DNA of 64,000 nt from an uncultured SAR116 cluster alpha proteobacterium (GTDB lineage: Bacteria > Pseudomonadota > Alphaproteobacteria > Puniceispirillales > Marisalimonadaceae), in assembly GCA_902622875.1 (NCBI GenBank), contig CACNRW010000007.1:17219-81218 (forward strand), written 5' to 3'. A program made the translations under genes and the position numbers. This document shows, piece after piece, positions 1-8,069 of this stretch (position 1 is its first letter; every line of letters starts with the position of its first letter). The notes under the pieces were generated by a model. The model searched no databases and was not told the DNA's origin. It worked only from the letters and a program-made list of their open reading frames with translations.

Positions 1-57
1 GACCTCAGCAAATATATAAGGTGGCAACCTTTTTATTCTATCAAATTCATCACTCAT
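1..57 (-). CDS. Class I/II aminotransferase, N-terminal fragment (AlaC / LL-DAP aminotransferase type)
   Basis: The reverse complement of the first 57 bases reads ATG followed by 18 open codons and runs off the window edge. The translated start, MSDEFDRIKRLPPYIFAEV, is the typical N-terminus of alphaproteobacterial PLP-dependent aminotransferases annotated as AlaC or LL-diaminopimelate aminotransferase. These transfer amino groups between alanine or another amino acid and a 2-oxoacid in the cytoplasm. Only about 5% of the protein is visible, so no catalytic lysine can be checked. It is divergent from the next gene. The call rests on the N-terminal signature only. Confidence 0.6.
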   Translation of the reverse strand, partial: MSDEFDRIKRLPPYIFAEV

Positions 58-168
58 TGTTGACCCTAGTTAAACTTAATGATTTAAAAATAATATCATT
101 TCAATATATTAATTTTTAGTTTAAGAAATTATAATATTAAGATCTATTATGTTTATTTTAAGGTATCA

Positions 169-567
169 ATGCGAATTTTAATTAAAAGTTTTTTTTTTAT
201 ACTTGGATTATCAGTTATAGGTTTGATGTTATGGTTTGGTATGCCTAATATTCAAAATGCTTTTAAAACTGTTGAAGTTATTTCAGTTACAATTTCTTTA
301 GATAACAAATGTTCTGTTCATAATGATAGCTTTGTTGTCACTGTACCAGGCACCGATATAATCGTCCCTTTTAAAAAAGGAGTGGCTAGATTGAGATTGA
401 AATCTGACAGAAAAGTACAACTCAAATCGAACCCTAAATACAATGCTGTACGTTATGTTGGAATTCACGTGCCAGTGTCAAAAAAAATGATCCTAGAAGC
501 TGATTGCGCCACTTCACCTAGATTGAAAGGTATTTTTGGTTCAATGAAAGACCAATTTAAAAATTAG
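169..567 (+). CDS. Hypothetical membrane-anchored small protein
   Basis: I do not recognise a family for this 132-residue protein. Residues about 5-25 form one hydrophobic segment (FFFILGLSVIGLMLWFG) after two basic residues. This suggests a signal anchor with the remaining 105 residues in the periplasm. The rest is beta-rich looking, basic, and has two cysteines (in NKCSVH and ADCATS) that could pair in the periplasm. The ATG is preceded by TAAGG. The amidase gene follows after 17 bases on the same strand, so the two are probably cotranscribed. Codon use is like the neighbours. Coding status is likely, because the frame is open with a good start and a sensible topology, but the function is unknown. 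Confidence 0.6.
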   Translation: MRILIKSFFFILGLSVIGLMLWFGMPNIQNAFKTVEVISVTISLDNKCSVHNDSFVVTVPGTDIIVPFKKGVARLRLKSDRKVQLKSNPKYNAVRYVGIHVPVSKKMILEADCATSPRLKGIFGSMKDQFKN

Positions 568-584
568 AATGGGGAAGATAAAAA

Positions 585-2006
585 ATGAATTTTTCAGAAA
601 ATACATTGCCTGAAGACCCTCTTAACAAAATTAATATTGAGGAATTGGGAAAAAATTTAAGAAGTGGCTTAATTACATGTAAAGAGTTAATTTCTATATA
701 TTGCGAACGCATAAGCTTATTAAACTCAAAGCTTCACTGTTATATTCATTTTGACAAAGAAAAGTCAAAGGTTTGGGCAAGTGCAATAGATAACTTGTTT
801 GCGAGTGGAGTAGATTTAGGACCTTTGATGGGTGTTCCTGTAGCAATCAAGGACATATGTTCTGTAAATGGAATGCCTACTACAAACGGGTCAAAAATAC
901 CTACTGACGATATTACTGGACCAGAAGGCACATTAGTAAAAAGATTGAAATCTTTAGGTTGTGTTATATTAGGTAAAACTCACACAGTTGAATTTGCTCT
1001 TGGAGCTACAGGAATCAATGAGATAAAAGGGACACCAATGAACCCGTGGGATTATGAAAAACATAGAATTCCAGGGGGTTCTAGTAGTGGTTCTGCCGTG
1101 GCCGTAGCTGCTGGACTTGCTCCATTTGCTATTGGTACGGATACTGGAGGATCTGTTAGAATACCAGCTTCTCTTAATGGACTCGTTGGGTTAAAAACAA
1201 CAAAAAATAGATGGCCTACAGATGGTATTTTTCCATTATCACCTACTTTAGATACACCAGGGCCAATTGGTAGATCAGTTAAAGACATAAAATTAATTTT
1301 TGATACATTTAATAATACAAAAAAATCGATATCTCCTTTAAAAATAGAAAGTATGAATTTAGGTAAATTACAAGAACCATTCACCAAAGACTTAGATCCT
1401 GAAGTATTAGAAGCATATGATAATTTTTGTAAAAAATTAATAAGTTTTGGAGCGCAAATTGAGGAAATAACTATACCAGAAGCAAGAGAGAAAGCTGTAC
1501 TATTTCCTAGAATCGTTGGTTCGGAAATTATAAGTGCATTTGGAAGAGATCGATTTTTAAATAATGTAGATAAAATGGATTCTGTAACAGGTCACAGAGC
1601 AAAATTAGGTTTAAATGTTTCATCAACAGAATATATTGAAGCCAAAAATAGACTTTTAGAATTAGAAATCATTTCTAAAAAGTATTTTGGTAAGTATGAT
1701 GCATTAATTTCTCCAACTACAATTATGCAAGCATTAAACGTCAATGAAACAATTGATATAGAAAAAATGCATGAAAGAAGTCTTTTGGCTTCTGCAAACA
1801 CACAACCAGTAAACATTTTTGGTGCTTGTGCAATAACATACCCAATTCAAAGTTTCTGTAATAACTATATTTCAGGGAAGACCTTGCCAATTGGTTTACA
1901 AATTATATGTAATAAAGGTGAAGACGAAAAAGCCATTGAAATAGCCTTGTCACTTGAGAAAACATTTGGCGAACCTAAGTTACCTAATATCGAAAAATTC
2001 TTGTAA
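585..2006 (+). CDS. Amidase signature family hydrolase (GatA-like amidase)
   Basis: This 473-residue protein is an amidase signature enzyme that hydrolyses a C-N amide bond. The Ser-cisSer-Lys triad can be placed: Lys89 in VAIKD, the cis-Ser at about 166 in GGSSSGSA, and the nucleophile Ser190 in TDTGGSVRIPA. The 24-residue spacing between the two serines matches the family. Length is normal. ATG has a strong ribosome-binding site (GGGGAAG). It could be confused with GatA, but there is no gatB or gatC beside it and the C-terminal half is divergent, so a small-molecule amidase is more likely; the substrate is unknown. The upstream gene encodes the small anchored protein, probably in the same transcript. 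No signal peptide is visible, so it is cytoplasmic. Confidence 0.85.
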   Translation: MNFSENTLPEDPLNKINIEELGKNLRSGLITCKELISIYCERISLLNSKLHCYIHFDKEKSKVWASAIDNLFASGVDLGPLMGVPVAIKDICSVNGMPTTNGSKIPTDDITGPEGTLVKRLKSLGCVILGKTHTVEFALGATGINEIKGTPMNPWDYEKHRIPGGSSSGSAVAVAAGLAPFAIGTDTGGSVRIPASLNGLVGLKTTKNRWPTDGIFPLSPTLDTPGPIGRSVKDIKLIFDTFNNTKKSISPLKIESMNLGKLQEPFTKDLDPEVLEAYDNFCKKLISFGAQIEEITIPEAREKAVLFPRIVGSEIISAFGRDRFLNNVDKMDSVTGHRAKLGLNVSSTEYIEAKNRLLELEIISKKYFGKYDALISPTTIMQALNVNETIDIEKMHERSLLASANTQPVNIFGACAITYPIQSFCNNYISGKTLPIGLQIICNKGEDEKAIEIALSLEKTFGEPKLPNIEKFL

Positions 2007-2025
2007 AATAGGTTACACTAAATTT

Positions 2026-2583
2026 TTAATAATCATCAAATTTTTTTATAAACTTAGATATATCTGAATAAAACAAAGAAATTTCTTCTTTTATTTTATT
2101 ATCAGACCAGTTCCACCATTGAATTCTTAACATTGCTTGTATCTGTTTTTTGGTAAATCTAAATTTAATTGTCTTTGCTGGAACACCACCAACCATTTCA
2201 TATGGATCAACATCTTTAGTTACAATCGACCCTGCAGCAACGATTGCACCATGACCAATATTTATACCAGACATAATCATAGACCTTGCTCCAACCCATA
2301 CATCGCTTCCTATTGAGACATCACCTTTTGAAATGACATCTTGATTTGGCCATGGGGATTTTTGTAGTAATAATGTTTTAAGAGGAAACGTACTTGGAAG
2401 ATTTGTAGGGTGATCTGAATTCAAAAAAATCTTAACTTCTGGACCAAAAGAACAAAATTTTCCAATTTTTAGTTTTGATGATATATCAAGCCCTATCAAA
2501 GAACTCCTGTCTAAACCATATGTGTAATCTCCGATACTTAAATAATTTTTATACTTGTCTGTCCAATGTTTTTTTTTAAACAT
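2026..2583 (-). CDS. Left-handed beta-helix O-acetyltransferase (CatB/xenobiotic acyltransferase type)
   Basis: The 185-residue protein has the hexapeptide-repeat pattern of a left-handed beta-helix acyltransferase: repeated I/V-G-x4 units through KIGKFCSFG, VSIGSDVWVGARSMI and INIGHGAIVAAGSIV. It ends in the hallmark VGGVPAK and WW segment. The catalytic histidine is probably the one in NSDHPTNLP. CatB-like members transfer acetyl from acetyl-CoA to a hydroxyl group on sugars or antibiotics. It is the last gene of the CDP-sugar operon and overlaps the upstream reductase by 8 bases. The best inference is O-acetylation of the deoxysugar or of the glycan carrying it. Drug resistance is a possible but less likely role here. 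Confidence 0.75.
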   Translation of the reverse strand: MFKKKHWTDKYKNYLSIGDYTYGLDRSSLIGLDISSKLKIGKFCSFGPEVKIFLNSDHPTNLPSTFPLKTLLLQKSPWPNQDVISKGDVSIGSDVWVGARSMIMSGINIGHGAIVAAGSIVTKDVDPYEMVGGVPAKTIKFRFTKKQIQAMLRIQWWNWSDNKIKEEISLFYSDISKFIKKFDDY

Positions 2584-3454
2584 AGTGTTTCTCTAAAATA
2601 GTTTCTAAAATATCATCAACATTATACTTAGTTTTAAGTTTTAGATTGTTAATAAGTTTTGAATTGTTAGAAACAATATACTTATTCGTTCCAGCGTAAT
2701 CAAAATTTTTATCAATAATTATTTCGCCCGAACCATATAACTTAACTAATTTTTTAGCTAATTGAATTGGGGAACTTTCAAAAGAAGTACCTATATTTAA
2801 AATACCACTATAGTCAATTTTTATTAAATTTTTAATGATTTTAGTTACATCTCTTACATCAATTATATCAATTATATCATTAGGTCTTTTTAAAATAATT
2901 GGTTTTTTATTTATTAATTTATTAACCATGTATGATATGAGTTTTTCATTTTTCTCATTTATACCACTTACAAAGTAATTTCGTAAAATAATCCATTTTT
3001 TTTCATGATAATTTTTTGACAAATATGATGAAACTTTGTGTTTTTGAATACCATAGTTTGAAATCGGCTTACAAATAGTTAATTCATTTGGTTTGTTTTT
3101 ATTTTCAAAAGAACCATATTCTTCACAAGTACTCATAAAAATAAATTTGGATCCACCTAGAGAATAAAATTCGTCAATAAACTCAATTGTTCTCTTAGAC
3201 CATTTTTGGTTGTTTTGGCTATTATAAAACAATCCTGGGGTGGTTTCCCAAGCTAAATGAATAATAATATTTGGTTTAATTTCGTTTAGAGATTTACTGA
3301 CAAATTGACAATCAAAGAAATTTCCTCTTAGGTTTAATTTAGAGGGTATATTTGACCTTGATATAGTATAAATTTTAAAATTTAAAGTTTTTAATTCTGA
3401 TAATAAAACGTTCCCAATAAAGCCGTTGGACCCAGTTATGAGAATTTTTTTCAT
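2576..3454 (-). CDS. NAD(P)-dependent epimerase/dehydratase, likely NDP-4-keto-sugar reductase
   Basis: This 292-residue extended short-chain dehydrogenase/reductase begins with a Rossmann motif, ITGSNGFIGNVLL. The catalytic region shows MSTCEEYG followed by NYGIQKHK, which gives the YxxxK pair. In the operon it sits after the CDP-glucose 4,6-dehydratase, the C-methyltransferase and the RmlC-like epimerase. A 4-ketoreductase closing the CDP-6-deoxysugar pathway is therefore the natural role. It overlaps the epimerase gene by 4 bases and the acetyltransferase gene by 8 bases, a sign of translational coupling. The family is diverse, so an epimerase function cannot be excluded. Length is somewhat shorter than typical 4,6-dehydratases (about 330), which fits a reductase. 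Confidence 0.75.
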   Translation of the reverse strand: MKKILITGSNGFIGNVLLSELKTLNFKIYTISRSNIPSKLNLRGNFFDCQFVSKSLNEIKPNIIIHLAWETTPGLFYNSQNNQKWSKRTIEFIDEFYSLGGSKFIFMSTCEEYGSFENKNKPNELTICKPISNYGIQKHKVSSYLSKNYHEKKWIILRNYFVSGINEKNEKLISYMVNKLINKKPIILKRPNDIIDIIDVRDVTKIIKNLIKIDYSGILNIGTSFESSPIQLAKKLVKLYGSGEIIIDKNFDYAGTNKYIVSNNSKLINNLKLKTKYNVDDILETILEKHYV

Positions 3455-3984
3455 AAGTCATTTAACCAAGGTAGGTTTTGATCTTTAATAGATATTTTAA
3501 GAGGTAAATGAGGCCATTTTATATTCAAATTGGGGTCTTGCCAAAAAATTCCTAGATTATTTTTTTCATTATAATATTCATCCATTAGATAAATTATATG
3601 AGTATTTGTAGTTAAAGTTAAATATCCATGTGCAAAGCCTTTTGGAATATATAAGAAGTTATGTCTTTTTTCACTTAATTCAATAGCGAACCACCTACCG
3701 TAATTTTTTGAATTTTCTCTAATGTCTACCACAACATCCCAAATAGAACCTTTCAAACAAGAAACAATCTTCTGTTCTTGGTTTGGATGACGTTGAAAGT
3801 GTATTCCCCTTAATGTAAATTTATTTTTGTTGGTAGCAAAACTAATTTGCTTTGGGTTAAATTTTATCCCTAAACTATTTAGTGTTTTTTTACAAAAAAA
3901 TCTTGTAAATGAGCCTCTATCATCCAGCTTTGGATCTAGTTCAAAGTGAAATAATTCTTTAAAAAGTGTCTTATTAATTTTCAT
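3451..3984 (-). CDS. dTDP-4-dehydrorhamnose 3,5-epimerase family protein (RmlC-like)
   Basis: The 177-residue cupin protein has RmlC landmarks: DDRGSFTRFF near residues 21-30, RGIHFQ with the catalytic base His62, KIVSCLKGSIWDVVVDIR, IPKGFAHGYLTL, an acidic DEYYN segment with the candidate catalytic Tyr, and KDQNLPWL near the end. RmlC enzymes epimerise C3 and/or C5 of NDP-4-keto-6-deoxyhexoses. The gene is flanked by CDP-sugar genes and no rmlA, rmlB or rmlD is in the window. The substrate is therefore more likely a CDP-4-keto-6-deoxyhexose, possibly the C-methylated one, than dTDP-rhamnose precursors. It lies 12 bases after the C-methyltransferase gene and overlaps the reductase gene. Confidence 0.8.
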   Translation of the reverse strand: MKINKTLFKELFHFELDPKLDDRGSFTRFFCKKTLNSLGIKFNPKQISFATNKNKFTLRGIHFQRHPNQEQKIVSCLKGSIWDVVVDIRENSKNYGRWFAIELSEKRHNFLYIPKGFAHGYLTLTTNTHIIYLMDEYYNEKNNLGIFWQDPNLNIKWPHLPLKISIKDQNLPWLNDL

Positions 3985-3996
3985 TGATAATTACCT

Positions 3997-5196
3997 CTAT
4001 TCAAAGGATATTAACTTTCCACCCCAGTTTGAAATAAATGATAAATCTTTTTTAATTTCTTTTTTTAGATTCCAAGGCAAGATTATAATATAATCTGGTT
4101 TGATCTCATTAATATGTTTTGGATCTAAAATTTCAATGTTCAATCCTGGAATGTAGCATCCCTGTTTCATTTCATTTTTATCAAAAACTCCTAAAATCTT
4201 TTTACAATTATCACCACAAAAATTTAAAAATGATATTCCTTTAGCGGCGGCTCCATACGCATAAATTTTTAAATTTTTATTTATTTCTTCGTTAAGAAAA
4301 TTGTTAAATCTATCTTTCCTTTTGAAACATTCTCTTGAGAACAATTTTAAAGTTTCAGAATCAAAAATTTTAGATTTTAGTTCTTTTGATCTTTCTAAAT
4401 GAACATTCTTTTGAATTTTTATGTCGTTTGATTTTTTTGCAAGCCATAATCTTATACTTCCCCCATGAGTATCTAATTTTTCTACCCTAAAAACTTTTAG
4501 ATTAAGTTTGTTTATCAAATTTTCAATGGTATTCAAGCTTAAGTAAGTAAAATGTTCATGATAGATTGTGTCAAATTGAAAGTCTTGGATGAGGTTTACA
4601 ACTGATGGAAATTCAATACTTATGAATGTTTCTTTAGCACTTACTATATCTAATGCTCTAAGAAAATTTTTTATATCAGGGACATGAGCCAAAACATTAT
4701 TAGCTATTATCAATTTTGGCTTTCCATATTTGTTTTTTAAGTAAGTAGCATTATCCTCATTAAAAAAAATTGCTTCGGTTGGAATATTATTTTTTCTAGC
4801 AATATCTGCGACGTTTTCTGCAGGCTCCAAACCTAGTATTTTAAACTTATTTTTATCAAAATTTTTTAATAAATATCCATCATTTGAAGCAATTTCCATA
4901 ATAAAGTTGTTTTGAGAGAAATCTATGTCATTTTTAACCTTATTAGCAAAATTTTTTGCATGCGCAAGCCATGAAGAAGAATAACTCGAGTGATAAACAT
5001 AGTCTGAAAAAATGCTTTGAGGGTTTATACGAACACTTAACTGAAATAATTTACAGTCCTCACATAACAAAACTTCTAAGGGAAACAAATTGCACTTATT
5101 ATCTTTACTTTTTTTTAAATCATTTGCTATTGGCATATGACCCATGTCAATTAAGCTTAAATTAATTTTCTTCCTGCAAACTTGACAACTACTCAT
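3997..5196 (-). CDS. SAM-dependent sugar C-methyltransferase (TylCIII/TcaB9-like)
   Basis: The 399-residue protein has the three-part build of NDP-4-keto-hexose C-methyltransferases. First is an N-terminal zinc-binding domain with Cys4, Cys7, Cys45 and Cys48 (CQVC and CEDC). Next is a SAM-binding domain with the motif EIASNDGYLLKNF and the family motif YHEHFTYLS, whose Tyr and His are catalytic in TcaB9. Last is a C-terminal Rossmann-like domain (YAYGAAAKGISFLNF). Enzymes of this type add a methyl group at C3 of a 4-keto-6-deoxysugar, giving a branched sugar. The gene ends 12 bases before the RmlC-like epimerase gene and starts one base after rfbG. The exact carbon methylated and the final sugar are inferred, not shown. 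Confidence 0.85.
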   Translation of the reverse strand: MSSCQVCRKKINLSLIDMGHMPIANDLKKSKDNKCNLFPLEVLLCEDCKLFQLSVRINPQSIFSDYVYHSSYSSSWLAHAKNFANKVKNDIDFSQNNFIMEIASNDGYLLKNFDKNKFKILGLEPAENVADIARKNNIPTEAIFFNEDNATYLKNKYGKPKLIIANNVLAHVPDIKNFLRALDIVSAKETFISIEFPSVVNLIQDFQFDTIYHEHFTYLSLNTIENLINKLNLKVFRVEKLDTHGGSIRLWLAKKSNDIKIQKNVHLERSKELKSKIFDSETLKLFSRECFKRKDRFNNFLNEEINKNLKIYAYGAAAKGISFLNFCGDNCKKILGVFDKNEMKQGCYIPGLNIEILDPKHINEIKPDYIIILPWNLKKEIKKDLSFISNWGGKLISFE

Positions 5197-5197
5197 T

Positions 5198-6259
5198 TTA
5201 AATTCCTAAAAATTTTCCAACTATACTCTTGTTTAATTCAAAAAGGTTATCTTTGTTAAGATGAGCTTTATACCAGTTAAAAGTATTATCCAGAGTTTTG
5301 ACTAAATCTCTATCGCTTGTCCAATTAATATAATTTTCAATTTTCTTATTGCTAATTTGTAGTCTTGTTTCTTCAAAAATAATATTTTTATCGGTGGAGA
5401 CATAATAATTAAATTTATCTTTCCAATATTTTTTTGAGAAATCTAGAATTTTTTGAGTGGGATAAGATTTTTCTGGAGCAAAATTAAAACTGTCAAAGCC
5501 AATATTATCTTTATAAAAAGTAGCTGTTAACATTAAATAACCAAAAATTAATTCAATTACATGCTGCCACGGCCTAGTATTATTTGGAAATCTTACTTCC
5601 ATTTTATTTCGAAAAATTATTGAATTTACTATGTCAACTATTAGTCTGTCTTTTCCCCAATCTCCTCCGCCTAGCACATTACCAGCCCTAGCAGTAATCA
5701 TCTTAGTTCCAATCTGTTTAAAGTAACTTTCGTAAAATGTTTTCACAATCATCTCTTGCATTGCTTTTGATGTTCCATAAGGTTCAACCCCACCTAACCT
5801 ATCCGTCTCAACAAATTTATTATAACCTCCACGATGTTCATAGACTTTGTCACTAGTAACAGTAAAAATAAGTTTTGTAGATTTGAGGTCTTTGATTGAA
5901 TGTAAAAAATTCGTTAGTCCCATTACATTCGTATTTATTGTTTTTACAGGGTTTTTATAAGCTTCACGTACTAAAGGTTCTGCAGCTAAATAAAAAACTA
6001 AATCAGGTTTGAAATCTGAAACCTCTTTTTTGTAGGATACAACGTTGTTAATATCTGTGATAATTTCATTATTAACCAATGATGAATCAAAACCTGACTT
6101 TATTGATATATTTTTTCTAGTATCAGAAATCCCTAAAATTTCTGCCCCCATCATTTTCAAAAAGAGGGTTAACCATCCCCCTTTAAAGCCAGTATGACCT
6201 GTAATTAAAACTTTTTTATTAAAATAAAAATTAATTACTTCTTCTTTTAATTTTGTCAA
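5198..6259 (-). CDS. rfbG: CDP-glucose 4,6-dehydratase
   Basis: The 353-residue extended SDR carries GHTGFKGGWL at residues 21-30, a variant of the NAD-binding glycine motif that is characteristic of CDP-glucose 4,6-dehydratase. It also has TSDK at 135-138 and the catalytic pair Tyr161/Lys165 in EPYGTSKAMQEM. GGGDWGKDRLIVD is another family signature. It converts CDP-glucose to CDP-4-keto-6-deoxyglucose. Length matches the family (about 355). The gene begins one base after the stop of rfbF, the enzyme that makes its substrate, so the pair is coupled. Confidence is high because both enzyme and context agree. Confidence 0.93.
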   Translation of the reverse strand: MTKLKEEVINFYFNKKVLITGHTGFKGGWLTLFLKMMGAEILGISDTRKNISIKSGFDSSLVNNEIITDINNVVSYKKEVSDFKPDLVFYLAAEPLVREAYKNPVKTINTNVMGLTNFLHSIKDLKSTKLIFTVTSDKVYEHRGGYNKFVETDRLGGVEPYGTSKAMQEMIVKTFYESYFKQIGTKMITARAGNVLGGGDWGKDRLIVDIVNSIIFRNKMEVRFPNNTRPWQHVIELIFGYLMLTATFYKDNIGFDSFNFAPEKSYPTQKILDFSKKYWKDKFNYYVSTDKNIIFEETRLQISNKKIENYINWTSDRDLVKTLDNTFNWYKAHLNKDNLFELNKSIVGKFLGI

Positions 6260-6260
6260 T

Positions 6261-7037
6261 TTAGACCCAAACTTTCCATGGTGCTGAATTAGTTTTCCAC
6301 AATTTTTCTAATTCGTCTCTTTCTCTTAGAGTATCCATGGGTTGCCAGAAACCATTATGTAGAAACGCGGACAATTCTCTTGAAGAGGACAAATTTACAA
6401 GTGGTAAGCTTTCCCAAGGTTGGTTTTTATTGTTTATGTATTTTAAAGCTTGCTTTTCACAAACAAAAAATCCTCCATTAATTCTTCCTACGTCTCCAAT
6501 ATTTTTTTCGCTGAATTTTGTTACTAAATTATTCTCAATAACCAATGATCCAAACCTTGGAGGAGGATAAACAGCAGTCATGGTAACAAGTTTTTTTGAT
6601 TTTTTATGGAAATCAAGAAGTTTTGATAAATTTATATCAGCTAACCCATCTCCATAGGTCATAAAAAATGGAGTATTATTATCTAAAAATTCTTTAATTT
6701 TTAACAAACGTCCTCCAGTCATAGTTTCTTGACCAGTGTCAATAATCGAGATTTCCCAATTAAGTCTTTCTTTTTTATTGATATATTCAATTGAGTTTTT
6801 GTTTAAATTAATTTTTACATCTGAAACATTATTTGAATAATTTATGAAATAATCTTTAATTTGATAGCCTAAGTACCCAGCACATATTATAAATTCTTTT
6901 ACACCATAATGACTATATAGTTTCATTATATGCCAAATTATTGGTCTATTACCTATTTCCACCATAGGTTTTGGTTTAATTGAGCTTAACTGTCCAAGCC
7001 TTGTACCGCGACCACCTGCTAATATAACAGCTTTCAT
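6261..7037 (-). CDS. rfbF: Glucose-1-phosphate cytidylyltransferase
   Basis: The 258-residue nucleotidyltransferase begins MKAVILAGGRGTRL and has KPKPMVEIGNRP at residues 21-32. The VEIG variant is typical of cytidylyltransferases, as opposed to the thymidylyl enzyme RmlA. YGDGLADI holds the metal-binding aspartate, and NGGFFVCEKQAL and QPMDTLRERDELEKLW are also RfbF-like. It makes CDP-glucose from glucose-1-phosphate and CTP, the first committed step for CDP-deoxysugars. The length equals the family norm. It is the second gene of the operon, one base after the GT2 gene and one base before rfbG. Confidence 0.93.
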   Translation of the reverse strand: MKAVILAGGRGTRLGQLSSIKPKPMVEIGNRPIIWHIMKLYSHYGVKEFIICAGYLGYQIKDYFINYSNNVSDVKINLNKNSIEYINKKERLNWEISIIDTGQETMTGGRLLKIKEFLDNNTPFFMTYGDGLADINLSKLLDFHKKSKKLVTMTAVYPPPRFGSLVIENNLVTKFSEKNIGDVGRINGGFFVCEKQALKYINNKNQPWESLPLVNLSSSRELSAFLHNGFWQPMDTLRERDELEKLWKTNSAPWKVWV

Positions 7038-7038
7038 T

Positions 7039-7914
7039 TTAATGAATTCCTATTAGAAAGGAAACAGCACCACTTAAAGAGGCAATATCCTTAGTAATTT
7101 TACTCAATCTTAATATTATCAAATGTCCGAGCATTTTAAATAAAAATTTAAAAAGTATTTTTATAGCCATTAATTTAGAATTCAAAACCCCAAAATATTT
7201 TTTTTCAATATAGCATCTAGAGTAATTTAAATGAAAATTTTTTTCCCATTGATTTTTAAAGTTATCTGGTCCTACAGAGCCACCTCCTACATGACTGATA
7301 ACAACGTCATGAACAAGAACATTTTCAAAACCAGCATTTTTAGATCGAATACACAGATCATCATCCTCATAATAAAGAAAGAAACTTTCATCGAAAAACC
7401 CTATTTTGTCTAAGTTAGTCTTATTTATTAACATTATGGCTCCTGATAAATGCTCTACACTACAATCTCCACAAAAATTATCAGTATTAAGGCTAGTGTT
7501 TTTGTCTTTTGTAAAAAAAAAGCTTCGGGAAGGGATATGCTCAACTCCTTTTTCATTAACATGCATTGGAGATAAAATAGTTGCATTTGAGTATTTTTTT
7601 GCTGCTTTATATAATTTTTTGATTTGAGTGTCATTTAAAATTGTATCTGGATTGACTAATAGAACATATTTAGTTTCAATGTGCCTTAAACCAACATTTG
7701 CCCCTGAACCAAAACCTAAACCTATTTTATTAAAAAAAAGAGTTTTATAAGGTCTATTATCCTTTTTTAAAATTAATTTGGTGCTGTCTCTTGAGTTATT
7801 ATCAACTACTATCAATTTGAATTTTTTGTTTATATTATTCAAAAAGCAGTCAATTACATTCTCAGAATTATGCGTGACAGTTAAAATAGTAATATCTTTG
7901 TATACATACTTCAT
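7039..7914 (-). CDS. Family 2 glycosyltransferase (rhamnosyltransferase-like)
   Basis: This 291-residue GT-A enzyme shows TVTHNSENVI at the start, VVDNNSRDST, LLVNPDT (the DxD-like metal site) and FFLYYEDDDLCIRSK, the ED-x-D-L-x-x-R motif of WbbL-like deoxyhexosyltransferases. A hydrophobic, basic C-terminus (about residues 245-290) suggests loose membrane attachment. It leads the operon that makes a CDP-deoxysugar, so it probably transfers that sugar to a lipid-linked or LPS-like glycan on the cytoplasmic side. The promoter must lie in the 155-base divergent gap shared with the ABC operon. Donor and acceptor are not determined. Confidence 0.85.
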   Translation of the reverse strand: MKYVYKDITILTVTHNSENVIDCFLNNINKKFKLIVVDNNSRDSTKLILKKDNRPYKTLFFNKIGLGFGSGANVGLRHIETKYVLLVNPDTILNDTQIKKLYKAAKKYSNATILSPMHVNEKGVEHIPSRSFFFTKDKNTSLNTDNFCGDCSVEHLSGAIMLINKTNLDKIGFFDESFFLYYEDDDLCIRSKNAGFENVLVHDVVISHVGGGSVGPDNFKNQWEKNFHLNYSRCYIEKKYFGVLNSKLMAIKILFKFLFKMLGHLIILRLSKITKDIASLSGAVSFLIGIH

Positions 7915-7994
7915 AATTGTCTAACATTTATATTTAATAAAATTTAATAAAATTATTTATTTCTTGAAATTATATTTGTAAATCCCACATTATA

Positions 7995-8007
7995 TTTGTA
8001 TTACAAA
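7995..8007. promoter_or_regulatory. Operator-like palindrome in divergent promoter region
   Basis: TTTGTA-T-TACAAA is a perfect 6-1-6 inverted repeat in the gap between the divergent CDP-sugar and ABC operons. It overlaps the second copy of a 12-base direct repeat, ATTATATTTGTA, found at 7969-7980 and 7989-8000. The position fits a regulator-binding site that could control either operon. The sequence is AT-rich, so chance cannot be excluded. Confidence 0.3.
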
Positions 8008-8069
8008 ATTGTCCATTTAAAGGTTTGGTTGTTTTAAAATGTTAAGAATTAATTTTTGGAGACATTATC

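Noticed and set aside
3451-7037. Reading the sugar operon as a dTDP-rhamnose cluster
   Set aside because: The nucleotidyltransferase and dehydratase have the CDP-glucose type signatures (KPMVEIG, GHTGFKGGW), and rmlA, rmlB and rmlD are absent. Only the epimerase is RmlC-like.
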